From positions 2,256 to 66,255 of the forward strand of contig NW_025939468.1 in NCBI RefSeq assembly GCF_000764305.2: a DNA stretch of 64,000 nucleotides, given 5' to 3'. Source of the DNA: Hyalella azteca (Eukaryota > Arthropoda > Malacostraca > Amphipoda > Hyalellidae). The notes under the pieces were generated by a model. It saw only the letters and a list, made by a program, of their open reading frames with translations. It searched no databases and was not told the origin of the DNA. Shown here piece after piece: positions 63,298 through 64,000 of the stretch; position 1 is the stretch's first letter; every line of letters begins with the position of its first letter. Position numbers and translations under genes: made by a program.

Positions 63298-63299
63298 TT
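63294..63299 (-). terminator. Probable poly(A) signal of the UGT gene
   Basis: AATAAA on the minus strand about 18 nt after the UGT stop. A second copy occurs in the duplicated tail near 63160-63165. Confidence 0.4.
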
Positions 63300-63316
63300 A
63301 TCGAAAAATACTTAAA

Positions 63317-63602
63317 CTAAAGTCGCTTCTGCTTAACAATTAATTGATTTTTGCTCGTGTATTGGAAGAGCGCAGCGAAAGTTTTCTTTACAACGAAATA
63401 CACGATGAACGCTCCAAGCAAAATGAGAGCCAACACGTCCAGGGCAAACAACTGAACATAAGACATGTTCTTGGCGGGGGACTGGAGGTGCGGCGCCCCC
63501 TTGTGTCTCGCCGTGTACTCGGTCCAGTAGACCGCCGTGTCCAGCGGCGAGACCAACTGGTCTCTGAACACACGAGACATCGCCTCCATCTTGCGCCGGT
63601 AA
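63317..63602 (-). CDS. UGT terminal exon
   Basis: The exon has 286 nt including the stop, acceptor TTTCACCGCAG, phase 2 in. It encodes YRRKMEAMSRVFRDQLVSPL, then DTAVYWTEYTARHKGAPHLQ and the C-terminal TM helix with its basic tail. Confidence 0.95.
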
Positions 63603-64000
63603 CTGCGGTGAAATATTAATATTTGCTTGATAGTAATTTTAAATTTGATGCCAACGATTTTATGCAGTTATGAATTATTTTTATATAATTTTATAATTGT
63701 GGGCATTAATGATGTTAGTCTTAAGTTAGCGGTCAGGTCTACGCAAACAGAAATATTTTATTCAGTTCTATGTTTCATGTTGCAAAAATTTCATCAAGGG
63801 ATAAGTGAGGACATTAAATCTGTAACCTTGGATTATGGATGACTTCCAAAATGGAGCTTTTAAGTTTGTGTTCAGTCAATGTATCCCACGAGAGCAGAAT
63901 TGCAACGCCGTGGTTCTCCAGCAGACGCGCTGTTCTGACTTGGTCCAGCAGTCCGGGCAGACCTACCATCGGCACTCCGTTGTGAATAGCTTCTACGGTG
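63317..64000 (-). CDS. UDP-glycosyltransferase, last two exons (5' part beyond the window)
   Basis: A membrane UGT that would transfer a sugar from a UDP-sugar to small lipophilic acceptors, with its active side in the ER lumen. The exons are 63827 to beyond 64000 and 63317-63602, joined by a split Ser codon in phase. The first holds part of the UGT signature (TVEAIHNGVPMVGLP then LLDQVRTARLLENHGVAIL). The second holds FRDQLVSPLDTAVYWTEY, ARHKGAPHL, a C-terminal membrane helix (FALDVLALILLGAFIVYFVV) and a Lys-rich tail (KKTFAALFQYTSKN) that fits ER retention. About 145 codons are visible of a typical ~520. A partial duplicate of the 3' end follows at 63180. Confidence 0.92.
63827..64000 (-). 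CDS. UGT penultimate exon (partial)
   Basis: Open from the window edge. It encodes TVEAIHNGVPMVGLPGLLDQ, RTARLLENHGVAILLSWDTL and ILEVIHNP, with a non-standard donor GTTACA. The Glu, Pro, Asp and Gln of the UDP-sugar-binding signature are kept; one Gly (LPG) departs from the usual LPxF/L. Confidence 0.9.

Overview
This is eukaryotic, AT-rich DNA that encodes its proteins in short exons with GT-AG introns. There is no prokaryotic organisation and no rRNA, functional tRNA gene or CRISPR array. The gene content fits an arthropod, probably a crustacean and perhaps a malacostracan: a Cys-loop channel with lectin and LDLa ectodomains, an insect-type GMC oxidoreductase, a microsomal UGT, a luciferase/4-coumarate-CoA-ligase-like acyl-CoA synthetase, tRNA-derived SINEs, several non-LTR retrotransposon relics and many short TIR elements. 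The species cannot be named from the sequence alone.

Every gene I can support lies on the minus strand. From high to low coordinates they are: (1) the last two exons of a UDP-glycosyltransferase (63317-64000, cut by the window edge); (2) a 14-exon GMC oxidoreductase (55670 to 35478); (3) a 9-exon Cys-loop ligand-gated channel with a signal peptide, a pentraxin/LamG-like domain, a C-type lectin domain, an LDLa module, the ligand-binding domain and four TM segments (30852 to 23341); (4) an AMP-binding acyl-CoA synthetase (20007 to about 6986); (5) the signal-peptide exon of an unidentified secreted protein (225-159). Exon limits were set by reading splice sites and checking reading phase across each junction. 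The genes do not form an obvious pathway, but GMC, UGT and acyl-CoA synthetase families are all common in lipid and xenobiotic metabolism.

The window contains assembly damage that can be read directly. A 34-nt perfect palindrome at 45592-45625 matches the Nextera mate-pair junction adapter. It ends a segment (42447-45590) that begins at an N gap and carries GMC exons 2 and 3 out of order. Minisatellites at both ends of this segment show where it was cut out (about 42157/45628) and where it belongs (about 54780-54845). A second problem surrounds the gap 16120-16837: acyl-CoA synthetase exons 3 and 4 occur twice in nearly identical about 2-kb copies, and the exon for the ATP-binding P-loop is missing.

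A recurrent and unusual feature is that short tandem duplications repeatedly overlap exon-intron junctions or exon ends. I count at least nine cases in four genes. The rest of the window is long introns and intergenic DNA rich in minisatellites, SINEs, LINE relics and MITE-like elements. One MITE-like family (called R1 here) has at least seven copies, two of them arranged head to head as a long hairpin.
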